Shown in pieces: positions 51,983-60,726 of a stretch of DNA of 64,000 bases (its first letter is position 1; the number at the start of each line of letters is the position of its first letter). The position numbers and the translations under genes are program-made. The notes under the pieces were generated by a model. It saw nothing but the letters and a program-made list of their open reading frames with translations, made no database searches and was not told the origin of the DNA. This DNA is from Pontibacter pudoricolor (GTDB lineage Bacteria; Bacteroidota; Bacteroidia; Cytophagales; Hymenobacteraceae), in NCBI RefSeq assembly GCF_010092985.1, contig NZ_CP048106.1, positions 1,612,001-1,676,000 of the forward strand. The letters are read 5' to 3'.

Positions 51983-53296
51983 TTAACGCTTTACATAATA
52001 AGGGAAATTAGCTGTTGCAACGTTGCCGTCTCCATCATACAAATAGACAAACAACCTATAAGCACCCTCCTGTTTAGGAGTAAGAGCGATCTTGTGGCCA
52101 TCTATCTGCTGTAATACGCCTTTTACAGGCGCCGGCTTTTTTTCTTTTCCAACATTGCCATCAGCGGGTTCAGTTTCGGGCAGCACTTCCCACTGCAGGC
52201 TGAGCGGCTTTCCTTCAGGGTCGAAGGCATAAATACTGGCTGTTGCCGGTTCACCTGGCTTCAGGTAAACGTTATCAATCGCATGCTTATCGTTCAAGGT
52301 TAAGTAAGCTACATACGGAGCCTCGTTTTTGTCGCTTTTCTTTCCGGTCCATAGTTCCTGCATTACATGTACCAGTTGCGTCTCTTCACCAGTGTCGGCG
52401 ATAAGGCTGAACCACGTGGGTGTTTTTTCCTGTTTGCTGCCCCACATAAATACATAACTACCCAGGCATTGACCGGTATCTGCTGCAACAGTGCGCTCAT
52501 AACGTTCCTTACTGTAGGTTGCTTTCTCAGAGCTGGTCTGCTCAATTGGAGCCAGCCACTCAGTATAAAAAGCTTCCCAGTAACCACGTGCGCCAAATTC
52601 CGAAATAATGTACGGTCCTTTCCAGTCGGTTTTAGCCAGCTCTTCTCGCAGGTTGTGCATTGCCCCGAAAGAGTTAATAGAAAGCACATCCAACGCAGGG
52701 CAGCGCTCCGCTATCAGGTTTACATCTTTCAGGGGTACGTTCATTACAGTGGTGGTAGTGGGGTGGTTTGGATCCAGTTCATGAATCATTTCGGCAATTC
52801 CGTTCACAGCATCCCACACTTTTACATTTGCACTTTGGGAGTATAGTTCGTTGCCAATTCCCCACATCAGTAAAGCCGGATGATCTTTATATTTGAGTAC
52901 GATCTTCCGGATCTCCTCCTTTTGCAGGGCAACCATTTTTTTGTCATAGTAATTAAAGCCGTCAACTTCTCTCGGCAACCATAAGCCCAGTGTTACTGTC
53001 AGCCCATTGTCATGCGCTTCATTTAATATGCGTTCAGCTTCGTCGGTGTGCCATACCCGTATCGAATTACCTCCATATGCTTTTACCCGGTCGAAATACT
53101 GGTAACCGGCTGCGCCTTTTATAAAATAAGGCTTGCCGTGGCGGTACAGCTTATAGTTTCCATCGGAGCCTACAATTTCGACGGTGCGTCCTTTAGAGGC
53201 ATAAGTACGTTCTGTAGCAGTACCTGAACTACAGCCAGCAATACCGAATATAACAAAAATTGTATAGATTATAACACAAGAGCGATACAAGGGCAT
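51983..53296 (-). CDS. Glycoside hydrolase-like TIM-barrel lipoprotein
   Basis: A 437-residue protein with lipobox FGIAGC (C22). A TIM barrel of the GH2/GH5-like clan A follows, with acid/base E150 in LLMWGIGNE and nucleophile E233 in IISEFGARG. A C-terminal beta-sandwich-like part (about 335-437) contains an insert rich in Lys/Pro. The linkage cleaved cannot be told. It is convergent with the deacetylase and divergent from the GT2 gene; a role with their polymer is suggested only by proximity. Confidence 0.82.
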   Translation of the reverse strand: MPLYRSCVIIYTIFVIFGIAGCSSGTATERTYASKGRTVEIVGSDGNYKLYRHGKPYFIKGAAGYQYFDRVKAYGGNSIRVWHTDEAERILNEAHDNGLTVTLGLWLPREVDGFNYYDKKMVALQKEEIRKIVLKYKDHPALLMWGIGNELYSQSANVKVWDAVNGIAEMIHELDPNHPTTTTVMNVPLKDVNLIAERCPALDVLSINSFGAMHNLREELAKTDWKGPYIISEFGARGYWEAFYTEWLAPIEQTSSEKATYSKERYERTVAADTGQCLGSYVFMWGSKQEKTPTWFSLIADTGEETQLVHVMQELWTGKKSDKNEAPYVAYLTLNDKHAIDNVYLKPGEPATASIYAFDPEGKPLSLQWEVLPETEPADGNVGKEKKPAPVKGVLQQIDGHKIALTPKQEGAYRLFVYLYDGDGNVATANFPYYVKR

Positions 53297-53536
53297 TTTT
53301 AAAGTTATTTGTAGATCCGGCAGTTGAAAAATCTGCCTTAAGAGAACATATACGCCAGAATACGAGTATAGCAGACGTAGGTTAATTTAATTATCCGAAT
53401 ATTTCGATTCCCGAACAAGCAAACTCAAGCACCTTACACCCTGATAGAGTAACATTATGCTTACGGCACCTCTACACCATACTGTACCCCCAAATTAAAA
53501 CAGCCGGCCCCGCAGGACGTCAGAACAATCCGGTTC

Positions 53537-55255
53537 ATGATCGTGCTTGGACTTTTCTGTATGGCAACTTTCCTGTATTGGTTTATAGATAAAGAACATA
53601 TTGGTTATGCGCCGCTTTTCTGGCTACTGACAACGGCCCTTGGCTTTAAACTACTGCGCACCCTGCACGAGTGGTATCATTACTTTTCGGTTAGCGTACC
53701 CAAGCGCCCTAAGCTGCAAACCCCTTTTACCGTAGATGTTTTTACAACAGCATGCCCCGGCGAGCCGCATAGTATGATCATTGAAACGCTGGAGGCCATA
53801 CAGAACATCCGTTACCCGCATACTACTTACCTCTGCGACGAAGGCGATGACCCCGTGCTGAAGGCGGCTTGCCAGCGGCTTGGTGTAAAGCATATTACCC
53901 GAACTATAAAAGTAAACGCCAAGGCCGGTAACGTAAACAATGCCCTGCAATATGCCACAGGAGACATCTGCCTGATACTGGACCCCGACCACGTGCCTGC
54001 ACCGGAATTTTTAGACGAAGTGCTGCCTTTTTTCGAGAACCCTGAAATTGGTTTTGTGCAGGTAGTGCAGGCCTATAGCAACCGCAAGGAAAGCCTGGTA
54101 GCTTACGGAGCAGCTGAGCAGACCTATAGTTTTTATGGCCCTATGATGATGGGAATGAACAGCTACGGTACTGTGCAGGCCATCGGGGCGAACTGTACGT
54201 TCCGGCGTAAGGCCCTGGATAGCATAGGCGGCCATGCTGCCGGTTTGGCCGAAGACATGCACACCGCCATGCAACTGCATGCAAAAGGCTGGAAATCGGT
54301 GTATGTACCCAAAATTTTAACGCGCGGACTGGTACCAGCCACACTGGCTGCTTACTATAAACAGCAGATAAAATGGGCACGCGGCACCTTCGAACTACTA
54401 TTTGCTGTCTATCCGAAACTGTTCAGCAAATTTACCTGGCGCCAGAAGATCCATTACTTCTCGTTGCCGCTGTATTACCTGTTTGGCGTTTTTAACCTGG
54501 TTGATTTTGCCATTCCTATCCTGGCGCTGGTGCTGTACGAGTTTCCGTGGTATGTGCCACTAGGCGATTTTGTGCTGATGTTTGCGCCGTTCTTCTGTAT
54601 TTCCATTTGTATCCGGCACTTTGCGCAGCGCTGGTTCCACGAGACAAATGAGAACGGCTTCCATATGTTTGGCGGCATTCTGCGGACGGGCACCTGGTGG
54701 ATTTTTACCCTGGGGCTAATCTATTCTATACTTCGCATTAAAGTACCGTATATACCAACCCCTAAAGACGACAAGCCAAAGAATAACTTATGGCTTAGCC
54801 TGCCAAACATTGTCATCTGCGGCCTTAGTATCTGGGCCATATACTTTAGCCAGCATTTGTATGGTCATATGCTGGACAACCCTTACCTGCAAATGATGGC
54901 TGGTTTTGCGCTGGTAAATGTGGCTATAGTTGGTAGCATCGTTGTGCTGGGTCAGGAAAAGCTTATGAATTCGATCAGGACCGGTATCATACAAGCACCA
55001 GTATTACAGCCGGTTTTAATGCCAGTCAGGTTATTTATCTGGCGCACCCGTCATAGTTTTTATGGCAGTATCCGGTACTTTGCCCTAACGCTAACTATAC
55101 TGGCTGCTATTATTGCATCTGGCTTTTTAATGGAGGAGTATAACTATACAAACATCTTTGACAACGAGGATCAGGTTGAAGCCAAAAGAGAAAAGATCGA
55201 AGTAAAAGACAGCTTAGTTATTCATCCGGTGATTTACAAAATCGATAAGCAGTAA
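53537..55255 (+). CDS. Glycosyltransferase family 2, cellulose-synthase-like membrane protein
   Basis: A 572-residue processive GT2 enzyme. The GT-A domain carries CDEGDDP near 100, DPDH at 149-152, AED at 238-240 and the QQIKW version of Q(Q/R)xRW at 276-280 that holds the growing chain. Two N-terminal and about six C-terminal membrane helices surround it, as in cellulose or poly-N-acetylglucosamine synthases. It probably extrudes a beta-linked polysaccharide. No BcsB-like or PilZ domain was seen. Confidence 0.9.
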   Translation: MIVLGLFCMATFLYWFIDKEHIGYAPLFWLLTTALGFKLLRTLHEWYHYFSVSVPKRPKLQTPFTVDVFTTACPGEPHSMIIETLEAIQNIRYPHTTYLCDEGDDPVLKAACQRLGVKHITRTIKVNAKAGNVNNALQYATGDICLILDPDHVPAPEFLDEVLPFFENPEIGFVQVVQAYSNRKESLVAYGAAEQTYSFYGPMMMGMNSYGTVQAIGANCTFRRKALDSIGGHAAGLAEDMHTAMQLHAKGWKSVYVPKILTRGLVPATLAAYYKQQIKWARGTFELLFAVYPKLFSKFTWRQKIHYFSLPLYYLFGVFNLVDFAIPILALVLYEFPWYVPLGDFVLMFAPFFCISICIRHFAQRWFHETNENGFHMFGGILRTGTWWIFTLGLIYSILRIKVPYIPTPKDDKPKNNLWLSLPNIVICGLSIWAIYFSQHLYGHMLDNPYLQMMAGFALVNVAIVGSIVVLGQEKLMNSIRTGIIQAPVLQPVLMPVRLFIWRTRHSFYGSIRYFALTLTILAAIIASGFLMEEYNYTNIFDNEDQVEAKREKIEVKDSLVIHPVIYKIDKQ

Positions 55256-55277
55256 GTCTCCGCTATAATTTAAATTT

Positions 55278-55330
55278 AAGGTCTCACCTATAGCCTATAA
55301 TCAAGCTATAGCTGAGACCTTATCTTTTTT
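55278..55330 (+). terminator. Terminator after the GT2 gene
   Basis: A 9-bp outer stem (55278-55286 with 55313-55321), AAGGTCTCA with TGAGACCTT, and an inner CTATAGC/GCTATAG pair, then a T-run. Confidence 0.85.
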
Positions 55331-55422
55331 ACAGTCCTTCATAATTACCGGAGTATAACTAAATTTTTATAGTTTAATTTATAGATTTACAGTGCAATAG
55401 CATTCATCTATACTTCAAGCCT

Positions 55423-58400
55423 ATGAGAACAACTGTACTTACTTTCTGGTTAATCTTCTTCTGGTTAATCTTTGCGCTTCACTTGCCCTTAATAGCACAG
55501 GACCACGATTATAAGCTAAAATCCATTATGGGTCAGTCCCTGAGTTGGCCATTGGACTTTGCAATAGATAATAATGATAACATCTATGTAGCTGATAACT
55601 TATCCTTAAAGATTTTTAATAACGGAGGTCAGATTTTAAAAGAACATGTTTTTAATGATGGGAAAACGAAATATGGCTACTCCGGTGTAACTGTTGCTGC
55701 TGATAGTAAAGGTCACTTTTACGTTATCAGGGGAGATAGCAAGGTTTATAAATATACCATTGATGGCGATATTGTTATGTCCTTTGGAGGATTGGGTACT
55801 GCACCTGGACTTTTCAAAAGCCCTTCAGATATAGAATTAGATAATCTTGGTAATATATACGTTGCCGACACCGATAATCACCGAATACAGAAATTTGATA
55901 GCAATGGTAACTTGCTTCAAATCATCGGTAGCTTTGGTTATGAGAAAGGGAAACTTTACGAACCTCGGCAGATAAAGATTGATTCTAATTTTAACATCTA
56001 TATCGCAGAACGTAACCGATTTCAAAGATTTAATCCTGACGGAAGTCAGGACATAATGATCGACTATGAAGGTCCGAGTGGTATTGCAATTGACTCAGTA
56101 GGAAATTTTTATCTTTCGTATTGGGGGAGGTACTATGTTAAAAAATTTGACACGAATGGAGTACTCTTGAATACATATTTTAGCAAAGGTTCTGCCGAAG
56201 GTTACATCTATGGAGTAAATACACGACTTGCGTTTGACTCTAAGGGCAATTTCTATATTATGGAAGATGATCATAGCTCACTACATAATAGAATACAGAA
56301 GTTAAGTCCGGATATGAAACCAATTTCATCTTTTGGCAATACTGGTAGAGGAATGAGAAGTCAAGTAGAACCCGGCTTCCAGATGGAGTTTGATTTTGAA
56401 GGTAATTTTTATAGTGTAAGCGAAGATAAAGTTAAATTTTTCAACAAAAATGGGGACTTTATTTTAAGCTTTGGATGGGTAGGAGATAAAGACATATTTA
56501 ACTCATATCGAATAAGGGACATTGCGTTAGATAAATATGGTGATGTTTATATACTCACTTCTGATACTAAGGGTACAGTGCACAAGTTCTCACCTACAGG
56601 TAACTATATAGCGAGCTTCCACCAAACTCCCATAGATCCTGAATCAAACTTTTTACCAACTAGGCTCTTTTTCGATAGAGGAAATAATATGTACCTGTTG
56701 CAGGATGCTAAGTGCTATAAATTCAACCATGAACAAAAACTAATATCGAAATTTACTTTTGAAGTGCCCTACAATGAATACGGCCTTTTATACCCTATTA
56801 AAGATATACTTGTGGATGATACTGGTCTTATCCATATGGCGCATAACTCATATATTAAAACTTTTACACCTGAAGGAAAATTAATTCGCCAGTTTAAAGC
56901 TTTAGATAAAGCACCCGAAAAGTGGGAGTTAATTTCATCTTTTGCTCTGGATAATAAGGGTTTCGTTTACGTAGTTGATCAGTTGACCATCAGAAAATTT
57001 AGTAAAGATGGAAATCTTGTAGCAACTATACCTGGTAATCGTGGTTATAATGTCTCACTTAATTCCAAAATAAGTGTTAGGCCAGACGGATCAGAGATTA
57101 GAGTAGGTCTTAATAGTGATGGTTTTCTAAAAACGGTTAAGATTTATCAAAATGGTATTGTACCAGTTACGAATATTTTATCTGGTACAATCTATAATGA
57201 TGCAAACAGCAATTGCATAAAGGAGGATGAGCCTGGTCTTGAAGGAACAGTTATTGAGGTGCAGCCAGGACCATATTATGTTAGGAGTAATAAAGATGGC
57301 CGGTTTTCTGTTGAAGTTGGGGTTGGAGAGTACAATATCAAACAGATTATTCGAAGCGTTCCTGGACGTGAAATAGAACAAATTTGCCCAAGTAATTCTC
57401 AAACCCACAAAGTAGCCTTTTCATCAGCAGGAAATATTAAAGCAGACATCAACTTCGGCAATAAAGTAACCCTCTCCCCTTACCTAACCACCAGCGTATC
57501 TTCTACGCGCCGTCGTCGTTGTTTCGAAAGCACCACCAAAATAACTTACGCCAACGCAGGGTATGCCCCGGCCGAGAATGCCAAAGTATACCTACAACTT
57601 CCAAAAGAAATAGAACTGTTATCAGCAGATAAACCCTACACAAAACAGTCAAATAATACTTATGTGTTTGACGTAGGTACTGTTGCGCCCGGCGAAACCA
57701 GAACTATAACTATACAGGACAAAGTAACTTGCGGCGATGAAAGCGTTCGTGGCCTGACGGTATGCACCAGAGCATGGATATCGACAGGCAAACTTCCTGA
57801 AAAACCAATTGCTACGGTAACCGGAGAATGCGATCCTGCTACAGGCAGAGTTCGTTTTGTTATCCACAACACCGGCCCGCAAGACATGGAAACAGGTAAG
57901 CTTTTCAGGATATACAGAGACGGTAAATTATCGACGGTAGAGCAATACAAACTGGCTGGCGGCGATAGTCTTGTACTATGGATACCTGCCGTTGGTAAAA
58001 CCCTACGCCTGGAAGCTGAGCAGCCGGATGGAAACGGCGATAATACGCTGGCAAGCGCAACGATAGAAGGTTGCCAGGCAGGTGGAAGCAACACGCCTAT
58101 CAGTACGGGTTTTGTAAATGCCCTGCCACCGGATGAAGAAGAGGCTGAAGCAGCAGAAGAATGCCTGCTTATTACAGACTCTTATGACCCGAACGACAAG
58201 CAGGTAACTCCTACTGGCCTCACCTCCGAAAACTATACACCAACCGGTGTGGCGCTCACCTATAAGATCCGTTTCCAGAACACCGGTACAGATGTGGCTT
58301 ACCGTGTTGTTGTGGTGGATACTTTGTCAGAAAACCTGGATATCAGCACGCTGCAAATGGGATCTGCATCGCATAACTATAGATTTGATGTAACCGGCAA

Positions 58401-59913
58401 AGGCAGCCCTGTTCTCACCTGGACCTTCGACAACATTATGCTGCCAGACAGCAACAGAAACGAACCGGGCAGCCACGGCTATATCCAGTTCAGTATTAAA
58501 CCTAAGGCGGACCTGCCAGAGAAAACTTTAGTGGAGAACTTTGCAGATATCTTCTTTGACTTTAACTCGCCAGTTCGCACCAACATTACCACAAACCGCA
58601 TTTACGACATGCCGGAAGTTATAAGCGAAGCAGACAGACTAGAAGCAGATGATGTTATCGCAACCCCAGGCATTATTGGTTTTACACCGGAAAGCGGCAA
58701 GTTTGGGGCAGAAGTTATCATTAATGGCAAAAAGTTCGCTAACGAGCCGGCACTGAATAAGGTATACTTTAATGATTTACCGGCAACTATAGTTTCGGCT
58801 ACTGAAACAGAGTTAAAAGTTATAGTACCGGCCAATGCCACCTCGGGTAATTTAAAGATCCAGACAAACGATGGCGTAGCGCAAAGCACCGATGGTTTTG
58901 AAGTGTATCAGCCTCCTGTTGTCAGTGCTTTCTCACCGAAAGAAGGTATTTCAGGAACTACCGTAACCCTGGAAGGCAGCCATTTAACTGAAGCATGGCT
59001 GCAAACTATAAAACTGGGAAATCAGGTTTGTGAGATCATCAGCAGAGAAGGTAATAAGGTAGTTGTAAAAGTACCGCAAGGCGCTGTAACAGGTACGTTT
59101 GAAGCCATTAGCAAAGGCGGCGAAGCAAAGACGATTGATGCCTTTGTAGTATGGCACCAGCCGGCTATAACTAACCTGAGCAAAACCACAGATAAAGCTG
59201 GCGCAACTATAGAGATCGCAGGTGCTAACTTTGCCTCTGCTCCTGAACGAAACACTGTAAAGTTTGGAACCGTGCCGGCCAGGGTGTTGCAGGCAACTGC
59301 AACTGTATTAAAAGTACAGGTACCAAAAGGTGCCGAAGATGGTCGGGTAACTATAGAAACGCCAGGCGGCATAGCAGAAAGCACTGTTCATTTCACTTTT
59401 ATTCCGGCGCCTGAAGTACTTGCCTTTACCCCTGCTATTGGCACTGTTGGCACTGATGTTGTGCTAACCGGAAAGCACTTTTTGACACTCGGAAAACCTG
59501 ATACTATTACGTTTAACGGCCAGAAGGCGGTAGTGCTGGAAGCCACTCCTACGCTGCTTAAAGTAAGGGTACCGCGTGGGGCAAGCTCGGGTAAAATAAA
59601 GGTAGCCGGTGTTGGAGGTTATGCTGTAACAGCTGATGAGTTCAGAATTGAAGAGCTTAGCCCGGAACAGGCCATTGAAGTTTACCCGAACCCGACTACC
59701 GGCAACTTCACCATCCGGTTTATACACGCTGATTTCGAAGTGCAGCAGGTGCAGTTGTTCTCGACTTTGGGGCAGTTGGTTTATTCAGAAAAAGTAAACA
59801 GCCCGAGACCTGATCAACTGGAAATAAAGCTGGCTACTCCTAAACCAGGTATGTATATGCTGCATATAAAAACCGAACGTGGACTGGTTATCAAAAAACT
59901 GAATGTGCTGTAA
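55423..59913 (+). CDS. Large secreted NHL-repeat / SdrB-like / IPT-repeat protein with T9SS sorting tail
   Basis: A 1496-residue protein: signal peptide (about 1-26), six or more NHL-type beta-propeller repeats to about 560 (GNIYVADTDNHRIQKFDSNG is a clear example), a SdrB-like domain around 592-675 (SGTIYNDANSNCIKEDEPGL), DUF11/DUF7619-type domains to about 1085 (SYDPNDKQVTPTGL; FADIFFDFNSPVRTNIT), four IPT/TIG domains to about 1420 (GTTVTLEGSHL, GATIEIAGANF) and a type IX secretion tail (VYPNPTTGNFTIRF). Base composition changes abruptly near 57,460: about 23% GC in one sampled 60-base line before (55561), about 48% after (57781). The CTATAGTT motif is absent from the first half and present in the second. 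The gene may be a fusion. Domain functions are extracellular adhesion or binding, unspecific. Confidence 0.88.
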   Translation: MRTTVLTFWLIFFWLIFALHLPLIAQDHDYKLKSIMGQSLSWPLDFAIDNNDNIYVADNLSLKIFNNGGQILKEHVFNDGKTKYGYSGVTVAADSKGHFYVIRGDSKVYKYTIDGDIVMSFGGLGTAPGLFKSPSDIELDNLGNIYVADTDNHRIQKFDSNGNLLQIIGSFGYEKGKLYEPRQIKIDSNFNIYIAERNRFQRFNPDGSQDIMIDYEGPSGIAIDSVGNFYLSYWGRYYVKKFDTNGVLLNTYFSKGSAEGYIYGVNTRLAFDSKGNFYIMEDDHSSLHNRIQKLSPDMKPISSFGNTGRGMRSQVEPGFQMEFDFEGNFYSVSEDKVKFFNKNGDFILSFGWVGDKDIFNSYRIRDIALDKYGDVYILTSDTKGTVHKFSPTGNYIASFHQTPIDPESNFLPTRLFFDRGNNMYLLQDAKCYKFNHEQKLISKFTFEVPYNEYGLLYPIKDILVDDTGLIHMAHNSYIKTFTPEGKLIRQFKALDKAPEKWELISSFALDNKGFVYVVDQLTIRKFSKDGNLVATIPGNRGYNVSLNSKISVRPDGSEIRVGLNSDGFLKTVKIYQNGIVPVTNILSGTIYNDANSNCIKEDEPGLEGTVIEVQPGPYYVRSNKDGRFSVEVGVGEYNIKQIIRSVPGREIEQICPSNSQTHKVAFSSAGNIKADINFGNKVTLSPYLTTSVSSTRRRRCFESTTKITYANAGYAPAENAKVYLQLPKEIELLSADKPYTKQSNNTYVFDVGTVAPGETRTITIQDKVTCGDESVRGLTVCTRAWISTGKLPEKPIATVTGECDPATGRVRFVIHNTGPQDMETGKLFRIYRDGKLSTVEQYKLAGGDSLVLWIPAVGKTLRLEAEQPDGNGDNTLASATIEGCQAGGSNTPISTGFVNALPPDEEEAEAAEECLLITDSYDPNDKQVTPTGLTSENYTPTGVALTYKIRFQNTGTDVAYRVVVVDTLSENLDISTLQMGSASHNYRFDVTGKGSPVLTWTFDNIMLPDSNRNEPGSHGYIQFSIKPKADLPEKTLVENFADIFFDFNSPVRTNITTNRIYDMPEVISEADRLEADDVIATPGIIGFTPESGKFGAEVIINGKKFANEPALNKVYFNDLPATIVSATETELKVIVPANATSGNLKIQTNDGVAQSTDGFEVYQPPVVSAFSPKEGISGTTVTLEGSHLTEAWLQTIKLGNQVCEIISREGNKVVVKVPQGAVTGTFEAISKGGEAKTIDAFVVWHQPAITNLSKTTDKAGATIEIAGANFASAPERNTVKFGTVPARVLQATATVLKVQVPKGAEDGRVTIETPGGIAESTVHFTFIPAPEVLAFTPAIGTVGTDVVLTGKHFLTLGKPDTITFNGQKAVVLEATPTLLKVRVPRGASSGKIKVAGVGGYAVTADEFRIEELSPEQAIEVYPNPTTGNFTIRFIHADFEVQQVQLFSTLGQLVYSEKVNSPRPDQLEIKLATPKPGMYMLHIKTERGLVIKKLNVL

Positions 59914-59928
59914 CAATAGTTAAATGAC

Positions 59929-59962
59929 AAAAAAAGAGACGCTTTCAGGCGTCTCTTTTTTT
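59929..59962. terminator. Strong bidirectional terminator
   Basis: A 14-bp perfect stem (59929-59942 with 59949-59962), with A and T runs at either side, between the convergent large secreted protein and the lipoprotein at 59968. Confidence 0.92.
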
Positions 59963-59967
59963 GTGAT

Positions 59968-60648
59968 CTACAGTTTGCTGAACACTTCTTTTTGCAGGTA
60001 ATTTTTGTTATTTGCAGGCTGGGCCGGTGTTGTAGCTGTATATTGCCGGACCTCCTGCGTGGTCAGGTTAATTTGCCAGATAGCAGGATATTGTTGTTGC
60101 CCCAGGCTGTCCTGCACCAGGCCTACCACTACTACTTCATTTTCCGAGCGCCACCAGCCATCATCGAACTGGCAGGGAGTGCCACAAAACATCAGGCGGG
60201 TTTTCTCCCCTTTTGCAGGATCAACTATGGCTACTTCGCTATCCGGCGAATCAGCAGTAATTTCCGGCTTCTTCAACCTTCTTTTCCTGAATACCCGTTC
60301 ATAACTATAAATATCCAATACTTTGCTTTTATCCGGAGATGGGATGAACAGTTTCGGGTATTCTTTCTGTAGTTCATGCCAGTTCGTTGCAACCGGGAAA
60401 GTCAGCAGGTCGGTTTCCCAGACCTCGCGCAATACAAAGAGCGAATCTGCTGCCCTGTCATCTATTTTGTAAAAAGAAAACCAGTCGCTCAGTTCCTGTT
60501 TTGTATCCTGCACCAGTGAGATCCGCTTCTGTTCTTCCTCTGCTACCCCAGATTGCTTATTCACCGTTTGCTCCTTTTCATCCTGTCCCTGGCAACCCAC
60601 CAGCCATACAAAAAGCAAACTATAGCCAAGCCACCTGGTTAAATTCAT
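59968..60648 (-). CDS. Lipoprotein, unknown function
   Basis: A 226-residue lipoprotein starting at the ATG at 60648 (MNLTRWLGYSLLFVW, lipobox WLVGC); the open frame extends 23 codons upstream but gives no good signal sequence. The mature part has a Glu/Gln-rich linker and a beta-rich domain (SKVLDIYSYERVFRKRR, MFCGTPCQFDDGWW, AIWQINLTTQEVRQYTA) that could be a single-blade propeller-like fold. No family recognised. It follows the VWA gene by about 78 bases in the same direction. Confidence 0.65.
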   Translation of the reverse strand: MNLTRWLGYSLLFVWLVGCQGQDEKEQTVNKQSGVAEEEQKRISLVQDTKQELSDWFSFYKIDDRAADSLFVLREVWETDLLTFPVATNWHELQKEYPKLFIPSPDKSKVLDIYSYERVFRKRRLKKPEITADSPDSEVAIVDPAKGEKTRLMFCGTPCQFDDGWWRSENEVVVVGLVQDSLGQQQYPAIWQINLTTQEVRQYTATTPAQPANNKNYLQKEVFSKL

Positions 60649-60726
60649 ACATGCACCCATTTTGTAAAGTATATCTGTAAGCAGATACGCACAGATTGAG
60701 TACATGTATGAAAACATAGTTGATAG

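Noticed and set aside
51839-52114. 91-codon open frame on the plus strand
   Set aside because: It overlaps the 3' end of the glycoside hydrolase gene on the other strand and runs through repeat-rich DNA.
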